Notes under the pieces: model-generated
The model's database searches: none
What the model was told of the DNA's origin: nothing
Seen by the model: only the letters and a program-made list of their open reading frames with translations
Assembly: GCA_947503575.1 (NCBI GenBank)
Contig: CANNDZ010000004.1
Span: 1-64,000, forward strand
Reading direction: 5' to 3'
DNA length: 64,000 nt
From: an uncultured Kordiimonas sp.
Lineage (GTDB): Bacteria; Pseudomonadota; Alphaproteobacteria; Sphingomonadales; Kordiimonadaceae
Shown: positions 35,057 through 42,117 of the stretch, piece after piece
How positions within the stretch are numbered: position 1 is the stretch's first letter
How the letters are laid out: every line of letters starts with the position of its first letter
Made by a program: the position numbers and the translations under genes

Positions 35057-35611
35057 ATGAAAGCAACCTGTGGTATGACTTTACATCGTTTGAGACTGTT
35101 CACCGCCTTGGTGTGCGCTGCTTTACACGGCGCGGTTTCACCTCATGTCAGCGCAAATGAAAAGCCCGTTTGTGCCGACACAGGTGACAGCGCGCAAGTC
35201 GCCGCCATTCGCGGACAACGTGATGCTTTCAATGCCGCTATCCGCACGCTGGACATAGATGCCATTGAGGCCGTGCTCGCGGAAGATGTGCTGCTGATCA
35301 CAGGCACAAACAGCGATGTCTACAGAGGCCGTGAAGCCCAGCTGGAAATCTGGCGCGGTGATGCGGATGATGTAAACCGCACAGTTTATGTCCGGACCCC
35401 AGCGTGCGTGCAGGTTTCACCTGTATTTCCGGTTGCTATGGAACATGGCACATGGCGGGGGCAACAGCCTGCCCCGTCTGACAATTTTGCATCAGGTAGC
35501 TATAGTGCCAAATGGCGCTTAATCGGCGGCGCATGGACCCTTGAGGTTGAAACCTACATGACAGAAGCCTGCGGTGGCAGCTTTTGCCCCAATGAAGGGG
35601 CTGCACAATGA
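35057..35611 (+). CDS. Secreted NTF2-like (SnoaL/DUF4440-type) protein
   Basis: This 184-residue protein has a signal peptide (LFTALVCAALHGAVSPHVSA) and an NTF2-like cone fold: helix RDAFNAAIRTLDIDAIEAVLAEDV, then VLLITGTNSDVYRGREAQLEIW, and C-terminal strands ending in TLEVETYMTEACGGSFCP. Four mature cysteines could form disulfides. The fold is used by many small enzymes and binding proteins, so function is open. It overlaps the next gene by ATGA and belongs to a run of exported proteins. Confidence 0.78.
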   Translation: MKATCGMTLHRLRLFTALVCAALHGAVSPHVSANEKPVCADTGDSAQVAAIRGQRDAFNAAIRTLDIDAIEAVLAEDVLLITGTNSDVYRGREAQLEIWRGDADDVNRTVYVRTPACVQVSPVFPVAMEHGTWRGQQPAPSDNFASGSYSAKWRLIGGAWTLEVETYMTEACGGSFCPNEGAAQ

Positions 35612-36585
35612 TCCGACGTGTCATGATGAAACATCTGAAAATTTTCGCTCCTGCTTTCGCTTTTCTGGTGACGGTAAATGCCACGTCTTATGCTGATGAT
35701 AAGACAGCAGAATTGCCGTCTTTCTGTGCAGAAATTCCGCGGGCAGGATGGGCAGCCTATGAAAAGCAAGCCGCCAGCAATGAATGGTTTCATGTTTACC
35801 ACCTGAGTAATGACCTGTATGCGATCACGGAACCCTTTCAGTGGCAAGAGGTCATCAACTATCTGATTATCGGCACGGACAAGGCGCTGTTGTTCGATAG
35901 CGGCAACGGCATTGGTGATATTAAAGCGATCATTGACCAGCTCACAGATTTGCCTGTAACCGTTCTGGCCAGTCACAGCCATATCGATCACGTTGGTGGA
36001 CACTGGCAATTTGAAACAGTTTTAGCCCCCAATACAGAGTTCACCAACACCCGGGCCAAAGGCCAGCCCAATGACTTTGTGCGCGAAGAAGCAAGCTCCA
36101 TCGCGCTCTGTAAGGCTCTGCCCACAGGTGTGACGGAAACCAACCATCATATCAAACCATTTTCGCCGAGTGAGCGCGTTGCTGATGGCAGCGTTATTGA
36201 TATTGGTGGCACGCAGCTTGAAGTGTTGATGATACCGGGTCATACACCCGATGCGCTTGCTTTGCTGGACCGTGAAAATGGTCGTATTTTTACGGGTGAC
36301 AGTTATTACAAAGGGCCGATCTGGCTTTATGCCCCGGAAACAGACCTTGCCGCTTACCGTGCATCTATCGCGCGGCTCGCGGCGCTGGCCCCTAGCCTGA
36401 AAGTTGTGCACGGTGCACACAATGAACCCTTCAGCACACCTGCTGAGCTTGTGAAAGTGCGCGACGGATTTGAAGCGGTTTACACGGGCAAAAAGCGCCC
36501 CAATGCCGTTACGGAAACACAAGCCCAATATCACTTCGACAGCTTTAGTCTACTTCTTCAAAACGACCATGAGGTCCAGAAATGA
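35608..36585 (+). CDS. Exported metallo-beta-lactamase-fold hydrolase
   Basis: This 325-residue protein has a signal peptide (IFAPAFAFLVTVNATSYA) and the MBL zinc motif HSHIDHVGG (about 112-120), a following GHTPDAL, the bridging Asp in TGDSYY and a last His in VVHGAHN. This layout fits general MBL hydrolases, not clearly a class B beta-lactamase. It sits between two NTF2-like secreted proteins and overlaps the first. A periplasmic hydrolase of esters or lactones is plausible; the substrate is unknown. Confidence 0.88.
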   Translation: MIRRVMMKHLKIFAPAFAFLVTVNATSYADDKTAELPSFCAEIPRAGWAAYEKQAASNEWFHVYHLSNDLYAITEPFQWQEVINYLIIGTDKALLFDSGNGIGDIKAIIDQLTDLPVTVLASHSHIDHVGGHWQFETVLAPNTEFTNTRAKGQPNDFVREEASSIALCKALPTGVTETNHHIKPFSPSERVADGSVIDIGGTQLEVLMIPGHTPDALALLDRENGRIFTGDSYYKGPIWLYAPETDLAAYRASIARLAALAPSLKVVHGAHNEPFSTPAELVKVRDGFEAVYTGKKRPNAVTETQAQYHFDSFSLLLQNDHEVQK

Positions 36586-36640
36586 TCCCGCGTAGGGGGA
36601 TAAAACACGTTCAAGACCACAACTTTTGCAAAGGAATAAG

Positions 36641-37111
36641 ATGCTGAAAATGATTATTAAGGTCTGTCTAATGGTACTGTTTGGGTCCGTCAGTGTTCAA
36701 GCGGATGACGAAACAGACATACGACACGCTTCCAAAGTATGGGTCGATACATATAACAGCAACGACTGGCAGGCGCTCGGTCTGTTGTTTGCTCCCGACG
36801 CTGTGATAATGCCGCCCAATTCACCTGCTGTTGCAGGCAGAAAAGCGATTGCAGAATGGGAAGCAACATTTGAAAACGGCTTCCAAATCGCTTTCGATAT
36901 TGAAGAAATCAAAGTGCTAGGCGATGTTGCCTATGTAAAAGGGCGCTCCTGTGTTTTCATTCCGATTGAGGATGGAAGCCGGGGCGTAGATATCGGCAAA
37001 TTCCTTGAAATAAGAGAGCGCCAAACTGATGGCCAGTGGCTGATCACGAGAGATATTTTCAACTCGGATATTAGCGCCGGGGCGGCACTTGGCTCCTCCT
37101 GCCCTTTCTAA
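36641..37111 (+). CDS. Secreted NTF2-like (DUF4440) protein
   Basis: ATG 36641 has AAAGGAA six bases upstream; a TTG at 36626 extends the frame without a site. The 156-residue product has a signal (IIKVCLMVLFGSVSVQA), then a DUF4440/SnoaL core: ASKVWVDTYNSNDWQALGLLFAPDAV, the loop PPNSPAVAGRKAI and the strand GDVAYVKGRS. It is the second NTF2-like exported protein beside the MBL enzyme, though the two NTF2 proteins differ clearly in sequence. Confidence 0.82.
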   Translation: MLKMIIKVCLMVLFGSVSVQADDETDIRHASKVWVDTYNSNDWQALGLLFAPDAVIMPPNSPAVAGRKAIAEWEATFENGFQIAFDIEEIKVLGDVAYVKGRSCVFIPIEDGSRGVDIGKFLEIRERQTDGQWLITRDIFNSDISAGAALGSSCPF

Positions 37112-37146
37112 AGACTAAGCTTTGCTAGCATAAGAGGAGAAACACT

Positions 37147-37914
37147 ATGATCCTGCGCCGCTTAGCTGACGCGATCCGCACCCAAAACTGGTTCACCGTT
37201 ATCATTGAATTCACGTTGGTTGTTGCAGGGGTGCTTGTGGCCTTGCAGTTTGATAACTGGAATGAAGGCCGCAAATTTGATGCGATGGAGCGTGATTACC
37301 TCATGCAATTACGCGACGAGATTTTAGCAAATGAGACGCAAATCAAATCCCGAATACAATATACGGCCGATATTGTTACAGCGGGCAATCGGGCCTTAGC
37401 TTTCTTGCAAAAAGATAGACCATGCAAGGAAGATTGCACTCAGCTTCTCGTGGACTTTTTTCACGCAACACAAGTATGGGGCATCAGCAGCCACACCTCT
37501 GTTTACACAGAGATGAAACGCCTTGGGTTGCCGCGTTCAAGCCCGGTTAAAAAAGCAGTCAATGGTTTTTACGGCGTGTTTGAGGGACTAAGCGTGTCGA
37601 TTGAAAATCTGCCTGAATACAGACGGCAGGCTCGCAACGCAATTCCAGTAGCCGCCATCGACCTATTGTGGCTTCATTGTCACGTTACCGTCAGTAGCGA
37701 GTTTGAAACTCTCATACAGGATTGCGTGCCTGAATTAGATGCTATTAACGCTGCACCTATTATAGAAATGCTTAGGAACTTGCCTGGCCTCCATAGCAAC
37801 CTTAATGGCTGGATAGGGCAAAACGCCTTCGCGCATCGAAACTATGCGGCACAATCCAAAACTTTTGCAGTAGCGATTGCCGCGATAGACGCTGAACTGG
37901 AGCGCACCCAATGA
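37147..37914 (+). CDS. DUF6090-type membrane-anchored protein
   Basis: This 255-residue protein begins MILRRLADAIRTQNWFTV, then one membrane helix (IIEFTLVVAGVLVALQF) ending in the characteristic DNWNEGR, and a long helical periplasmic or cytoplasmic domain with three or four cysteines. This N-terminal pattern marks a family common in marine proteobacteria and usually present in several adjacent copies. GGAG precedes the ATG. Its stop overlaps the start of a truncated second copy (ATGA). Function unknown. Confidence 0.75.
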   Translation: MILRRLADAIRTQNWFTVIIEFTLVVAGVLVALQFDNWNEGRKFDAMERDYLMQLRDEILANETQIKSRIQYTADIVTAGNRALAFLQKDRPCKEDCTQLLVDFFHATQVWGISSHTSVYTEMKRLGLPRSSPVKKAVNGFYGVFEGLSVSIENLPEYRRQARNAIPVAAIDLLWLHCHVTVSSEFETLIQDCVPELDAINAAPIIEMLRNLPGLHSNLNGWIGQNAFAHRNYAAQSKTFAVAIAAIDAELERTQ

Positions 37915-38036
37915 TACTACGTCGTATGGCGGATGCCATCCGCGAACAAAACTGGTTCACAGTTTTTATTGAAACCCTGATCGTGGTGATCGGTATTTTC
38001 CTTGGCTTTCAGATGACCGAGTGGAATGAAACGTAA
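37911..38036 (+). pseudogene. Truncated second DUF6090-type copy, 41 residues
   Basis: This frame starts MILRRMADAIREQNWFTV, nearly the same as the preceding gene (MILRRLADAIRTQNWFTV). It continues through one membrane helix (FIETLIVVIGIFLGFQM) to TEWNET and stops at TAA exactly where the family's soluble domain would begin. The next gene starts inside its last codons (ATG 38026). Either it is a deletion remnant of a tandem duplicate, or a short membrane peptide coupled to the first copy that survived because it is useful. Confidence 0.8.
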
Positions 38037-38748
38037 AGCGTTATATATCGTGCAATTGCTTCTGCTGGCAGGCATCGTTTTTCTGGTGTCTGTACCGCTG
38101 TCGAGAGATGCGATGCAGGTGTCTGATCAGCAATCTCTTGGTCAGCAAACCCAAAACCTAGACGACACCTCAGCCCCGGCACCAAACCAGCCAGAAGTTA
38201 TCATTATCCAATCGGGGGCACCGCCACCCAGTGGTGATGTGCTCGATGATTTGTTATTGGACCATCCCAGCGCGTGCCTTAATGGCCCGGTTGCGCAGTT
38301 TGGGCGTTATGTTGGCGATTGGGACATTGCAGAGCAAACCGTGTCTTCTGATGGAGAAACATGGGTTGCAGGCAATGGTGCGCGCTGGAAATTCTCATGT
38401 ATTGGTGGTGGTAAAGCTGTACAAGATTATTGGGTCCCAAATGGTCCAGACGGCGAGTCTTTCCTGTATGGTTTTGGCAGCAATTTTCGGATTTATGATC
38501 CTATAACCGATAGTTGGGATACCGTGTGGGCTGGGCCAGGCGGCCCCAGTTTTACTCATATTAAGGGCAAGCAGGACGCAGATGGTAATATTGTGATGCA
38601 TTGGGTTTCGCCGATGCAAGATCCGCCGCGACGGATTACCTTTTTCCCGCCCGCTAACAATGCGTGGGACTGGCTGCTGGAAATGTCATACGACGATGGG
38701 GCAACATGGCAACCAGTATACAAAATCAAGGCTACGAAACGCCGATAA
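38026..38748 (+). CDS. Secreted protein, paralogue A of the pair around the M20 gene
   Basis: This 240-residue protein has a signal or anchor helix (LYIVQLLLLAGIVFLVSVPL), a Pro/Gln-rich linker and a compact domain shared with the gene at 40578: GPVAQFGRYVGDWDIA, GNGARW-F-C, FRIYDP, VMHWVSP, RRITFF and YKIKAT. The domain looks beta-rich with conserved tryptophans, like the DUF1579-type or lipocalin-like group, but I do not recognise it firmly. Two mature cysteines are conserved between the copies. The start overlaps the truncated DUF6090 frame. Confidence 0.78.
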   Translation: MKRKALYIVQLLLLAGIVFLVSVPLSRDAMQVSDQQSLGQQTQNLDDTSAPAPNQPEVIIIQSGAPPPSGDVLDDLLLDHPSACLNGPVAQFGRYVGDWDIAEQTVSSDGETWVAGNGARWKFSCIGGGKAVQDYWVPNGPDGESFLYGFGSNFRIYDPITDSWDTVWAGPGGPSFTHIKGKQDADGNIVMHWVSPMQDPPRRITFFPPANNAWDWLLEMSYDDGATWQPVYKIKATKRR

Positions 38749-39005
38749 GGATATGGTTTTAAGGCACCTGTTGCAGGTGACACACGGCAAGAGCGCGCAG
38801 GCTGGTTAGACTTGATTTTTCATTCTACTGTTCGGTATTCTTTGCGCCTGCAGGTGGCTGATTTTTATGCAGGAAAATATTCGGTTGCTTTGGGCTTAGG
38901 GGTGCCCACCAAACAATCGACGCAAACACCATGGCCCTAAAGTTTATAGGGCAGTTTGACATAAGTTACATCGTTCCCTTCAACCGATATTTAACGAGGT
39001 TTTTC

Positions 39006-40328
39006 ATGGTCAATTTTAAACATGCTTTGTCCGGCCTGATGCTGGGGACTTTCATGTCTGCTGGCGTTGCGGCACAGGACAAGGCAGATGTTTCCGTAGA
39101 TATTGACCGATTAACAAGTGCAGTTTCGCAGAAGGCTATTGCATGGAGGCACGATTTTCACGAGCACCCGGAGCTTTCAAACCGGGAGTTTCGCACAGCT
39201 AAAGTTATCGCAGACCATTTAACCGACCTTGGTTTTGATCAGGTTGTCACAGGTGTTGCCCACACCGGAGTTGTGGGGGTGCTGAAAGGCGAGCATGACG
39301 GCCCGGTTGTTGCCTTGCGGTCCGATATGGACGCATTGCCCGTAACGGAACAAACAGGCTTGCCTTTCGCCTCTAAAGTGATGGCGGACTATAACGGCAA
39401 ACAGGTTGGCGTGATGCATGCCTGCGGCCACGACGCGCATATGTCTGTGTTGATGGGGGTCGCTGAAGTCTTGTCCGGCATGCGCGATCAGATTAATGGC
39501 AGCGTCGTGTTTATTTTCCAGCCTGCGGAAGAGGGCCCACCACGCGGGGAAACCGGCGGCGCAAAACTGATGGTTGAAGAAGGGGTCTTAACAAAATACG
39601 GCGAGGTTTCGGCCATCTTTGGCTTGCATGTGTGGCCTGGACCTCCAGGACAAATCTCCTACCGGGCCCGCGGCGCAATGGCTGCGGCGGATAGTTTGCG
39701 TATTACCGTAAAAGGTGAGCAAACCCATGGCTCTTCGCCTTGGTTGGGTGTTGATCCCATTACGATTGCAGGGCAAATCACCTCTGCAATTCAGACCATC
39801 CCCAGCCGCTCGCTGGACATTACCAAAGCTCCTTCGGTCATCTCTATTGGTAGCATACACGGCGGTGTGCGCGGAAATATCATCCCTGATGAAGTCACCC
39901 TTGAAGGCACAATTCGCACCTTTGACCCTGATGTGCGCGAAGCCCTGCTGGCGCGGTTAAACAAGACGGTTACAGACATAGCAACAGCCGGCGGCGCAAC
40001 AGCAGAAGTGGAGACATTTCTGGCCGCGCCTCTTACCTACAATGACCCGGCGTTAACGGCACAAATGATGCCCAGTGTGGTTAAGGCCATAGGCGCCCAG
40101 AATGTGGTGGAAGGTCCGCTGATAATGGCAAGCGAGGATTTTTCCGAATTTCAGGCCAAAGTACCAGGGTTGTTTCTATTTTTGGGGATCAATAAAGCAG
40201 ATCAAGGATCGGTTAAGCCGGCACCGAATCATTCGCCCTTTTTCTATGTTAATGATGATGCTCTGACGTCAGGCATAAAGACATTATCGACCTTGGCGGT
40301 TGATTACCTGAATGCGCAGAGGGACTAA
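39006..40328 (+). CDS. Exported M20 (M20D) family amidohydrolase/peptidase
   Basis: The start is ATG 39006 with ACGAGG six bases upstream. The 440-residue product has a signal peptide (ALSGLMLGTFMSAGVAA). The M20D pattern is complete: RHDFHEHPELS, RSDMDALPV, MHACGHDAHMS with the metal ligands, FQPAEEGP, GLHVWPG and C-terminal PNHSPFF. Relatives cleave N-acyl or aminoacyl amides (hippurate, indoleacetyl-amino acids, N-acetyl-diaminopimelate). The signal peptide places it in the periplasm, unlike many relatives. It is flanked by two paralogous secreted proteins. Confidence 0.93.
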   Translation: MVNFKHALSGLMLGTFMSAGVAAQDKADVSVDIDRLTSAVSQKAIAWRHDFHEHPELSNREFRTAKVIADHLTDLGFDQVVTGVAHTGVVGVLKGEHDGPVVALRSDMDALPVTEQTGLPFASKVMADYNGKQVGVMHACGHDAHMSVLMGVAEVLSGMRDQINGSVVFIFQPAEEGPPRGETGGAKLMVEEGVLTKYGEVSAIFGLHVWPGPPGQISYRARGAMAAADSLRITVKGEQTHGSSPWLGVDPITIAGQITSAIQTIPSRSLDITKAPSVISIGSIHGGVRGNIIPDEVTLEGTIRTFDPDVREALLARLNKTVTDIATAGGATAEVETFLAAPLTYNDPALTAQMMPSVVKAIGAQNVVEGPLIMASEDFSEFQAKVPGLFLFLGINKADQGSVKPAPNHSPFFYVNDDALTSGIKTLSTLAVDYLNAQRD

Positions 40329-40371
40329 TAACCCTATAGCTTGATCGGTTTTGTCGGCGCGTGAACCTGAT

Positions 40372-40389
40372 GCCCGCTAGAGGGCGGGC
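40372..40389 (+). terminator. GC-rich hairpin after the M20 gene
   Basis: GCCCGC, loop TAGAGG, GCGGGC lies 43 bases past the M20 stop. It has no T run, so it is a stable 3' hairpin rather than a classical terminator. Confidence 0.4.
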
Positions 40390-40577
40390 GCACGACACGC
40401 GCGAGAAAATTGCTATTTGTGATCATACACAACCACCATGGCTATAGGTAGTGCAGTTAGCTGTCTCAGGGGTGCTTGAAACGCTGTGTCGCGTCTTGGC
40501 CTCGGTTTGCCGCCGAACAGTTTTTTGCTCTCCGTGTCAGGCTAGTCTGATTGCAGGGTATCAAAGGGGAGCAAAAA

Positions 40578-41198
40578 ATGATCATTCGTATGCCTGCGCT
40601 GTTACAGCGTGCCGCGCCCGTGATGGCAACTTCGCTGGTTATGTCGCTGGGTGTATCTCTGGGTGCATCCATGGGTGTTTCGGCACAAGAAGCTGGTATG
40701 CCTGATGTTTTAATGGACAAAACAAATGGCTGCATGGAAGGTCCGGTGGCTCAGTTTGGCCGTTACGTCGGTGACTGGGATATTGCCGACGAGGGATTGC
40801 AGCAGGACGGCGTGACCTGGGTTCCCGGCAACGGCGCGCGCTGGAATTTTACCTGCGTGGGCGACGGTATTGCCGTGCAGGATTTCTGGATGCCCAACGG
40901 TGCAAACGGCGGCCCAGCGCCGGGTGTTGGCACCAACTTGCGCATCTATGACCCTGCCAATGAGCGGTGGGAAATTGCCTGGACAGCCACACAGAGCCCA
41001 GGGTTTACCCATATCCGTGCTGAACAAAATGAAGCAGGCGACATTGTCATGCACTGGGTGTCGCCGCCGCAACCACAGCCGCGACGTATCACCTTTTTCA
41101 CGCCAACAGACGCGGGCTGGAACTGGGTGATGGAGATGTCTTTTGATCAAGGCGGGACCTGGACCCCTGTCTACAAAATTAAGGCGACGCGCCGCTAA
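40578..41198 (+). CDS. Secreted protein, paralogue B of the pair around the M20 gene
   Basis: The start is ATG 40578 with GGGGAG six bases upstream. The 206-residue product has a signal region with repeated Met-Ser-Leu-Gly units (VMSLGVSLGASMGVSAQ), then the domain shared with paralogue A, including GPVAQFGRYVGDWDIA and closing YKIKATRR. Both copies keep two cysteines and the tryptophans. It lacks paralogue A's Pro/Gln linker, so B should be released while A may remain anchored. It converges with the binding-protein gene, with a four-base overlap of the two 3' ends. Confidence 0.8.
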   Translation: MIIRMPALLQRAAPVMATSLVMSLGVSLGASMGVSAQEAGMPDVLMDKTNGCMEGPVAQFGRYVGDWDIADEGLQQDGVTWVPGNGARWNFTCVGDGIAVQDFWMPNGANGGPAPGVGTNLRIYDPANERWEIAWTATQSPGFTHIRAEQNEAGDIVMHWVSPPQPQPRRITFFTPTDAGWNWVMEMSFDQGGTWTPVYKIKATRR

Positions 41199-41962
41199 TC
41201 GCCCGTCGGTTTTCCTAATTTGTCCAAGAGGGTGTCTGATGCCGATTTGTTGACTGCCAGGTATGAGTTTCGCTCTCCGACTTTTTGCAGGCGCACCAGC
41301 TTTCGGGCATCAAGGCCATGTTTTTTCGTTAGAAAATCGAACACTGCCGGATCGAAAACAGAAAAGAGGTTTCTGTTGCGGATCATAAGCCTATAGCGAT
41401 CAGGGATAGTCGCACCTTCAAGAGCCAGGATGGTATCTGGTGTCAATCCGGCCTCCGACAGCAGTTCGCATTGTACAGAGTTTTTGGTGCAGCTTACTGA
41501 TGCGCCGAGCGCCGCAATATCTTCGATGGTTATCTCGGGGTCTATGACACCCCGAATACCATAAATAAAATATTCGCTGGTATGCAGGGTTTTGATCCAG
41601 TGGAACCGGTTTTCCCGTTCCGGTGTGCGATCCAGCGGAAAGATCAGGGCGTTGGATGTCGCCAGAGCGCGGCGGTAGGTCGCTGACCATGGCAGCATCA
41701 CCATTTCATAGCGCAGATTGAGACCCTGCAGCAGATCTGTAACCGATGGCACAAGCAGCCCTTCAACAGCATTGCTTGTCAGGTCTGTGCCACCAACCGG
41801 TGCAACATAAGGCGGCACATGGGCTGTAAAAACAGTAACTCTCTCCGCCGCATTTTGCTCTTCTGCAGCCGCAGCGGCAGCAAAACAAACGGAAAAACAG
41901 GTCAGCAACGGACACAGCGATTTTGCTTTTTTAAGAATTTTACCCCCCCCAATGGTCGTCAC
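41195..41962 (-). CDS. Periplasmic substrate-binding protein (SBP_bac_3-like)
   Basis: The domain reads as a type II periplasmic binding protein: VTVFTAHVPPYVAP at the mature start, LRYEMVMLPWSATYRRALATSNALIFPL, a hinge region and NSYLAVNKSASD near the end. Such stand-alone proteins occur as orphan receptors or binding partners; no ABC transporter genes are nearby. The signal peptide is KILKKAKSLCPLLTCFSV. The start is unclear: GTG 41962 is used here, but the frame is open to ATG 42082, and no candidate has a proper ribosome site. A run of eight G lies between the GTG and the signal peptide (41943-41950). Confidence 0.68.
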   Translation of the reverse strand: MTTIGGGKILKKAKSLCPLLTCFSVCFAAAAAAEEQNAAERVTVFTAHVPPYVAPVGGTDLTSNAVEGLLVPSVTDLLQGLNLRYEMVMLPWSATYRRALATSNALIFPLDRTPERENRFHWIKTLHTSEYFIYGIRGVIDPEITIEDIAALGASVSCTKNSVQCELLSEAGLTPDTILALEGATIPDRYRLMIRNRNLFSVFDPAVFDFLTKKHGLDARKLVRLQKVGERNSYLAVNKSASDTLLDKLGKPTGD

Positions 41963-42117
41963 TGGCTTTTGACTAAGACACACTCTAATACAACATCGTT
42001 GATCAATTCTTAAAAACCCCATAGACGATTGTGATCGCGCTTTTGACAATTTTGTCACTTGTGATTTGCCCGCGCTGATCATAGGCTGAGCCTTCGTTTA
42101 GGCATAAGGAATTATAA

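Noticed and set aside
34605-36585. Class B beta-lactamase/antibiotic-resistance reading of the MBL gene
   Set aside because: The HSHIDHVGG motif is general to the fold; neighbours and loops do not single out beta-lactam hydrolysis.
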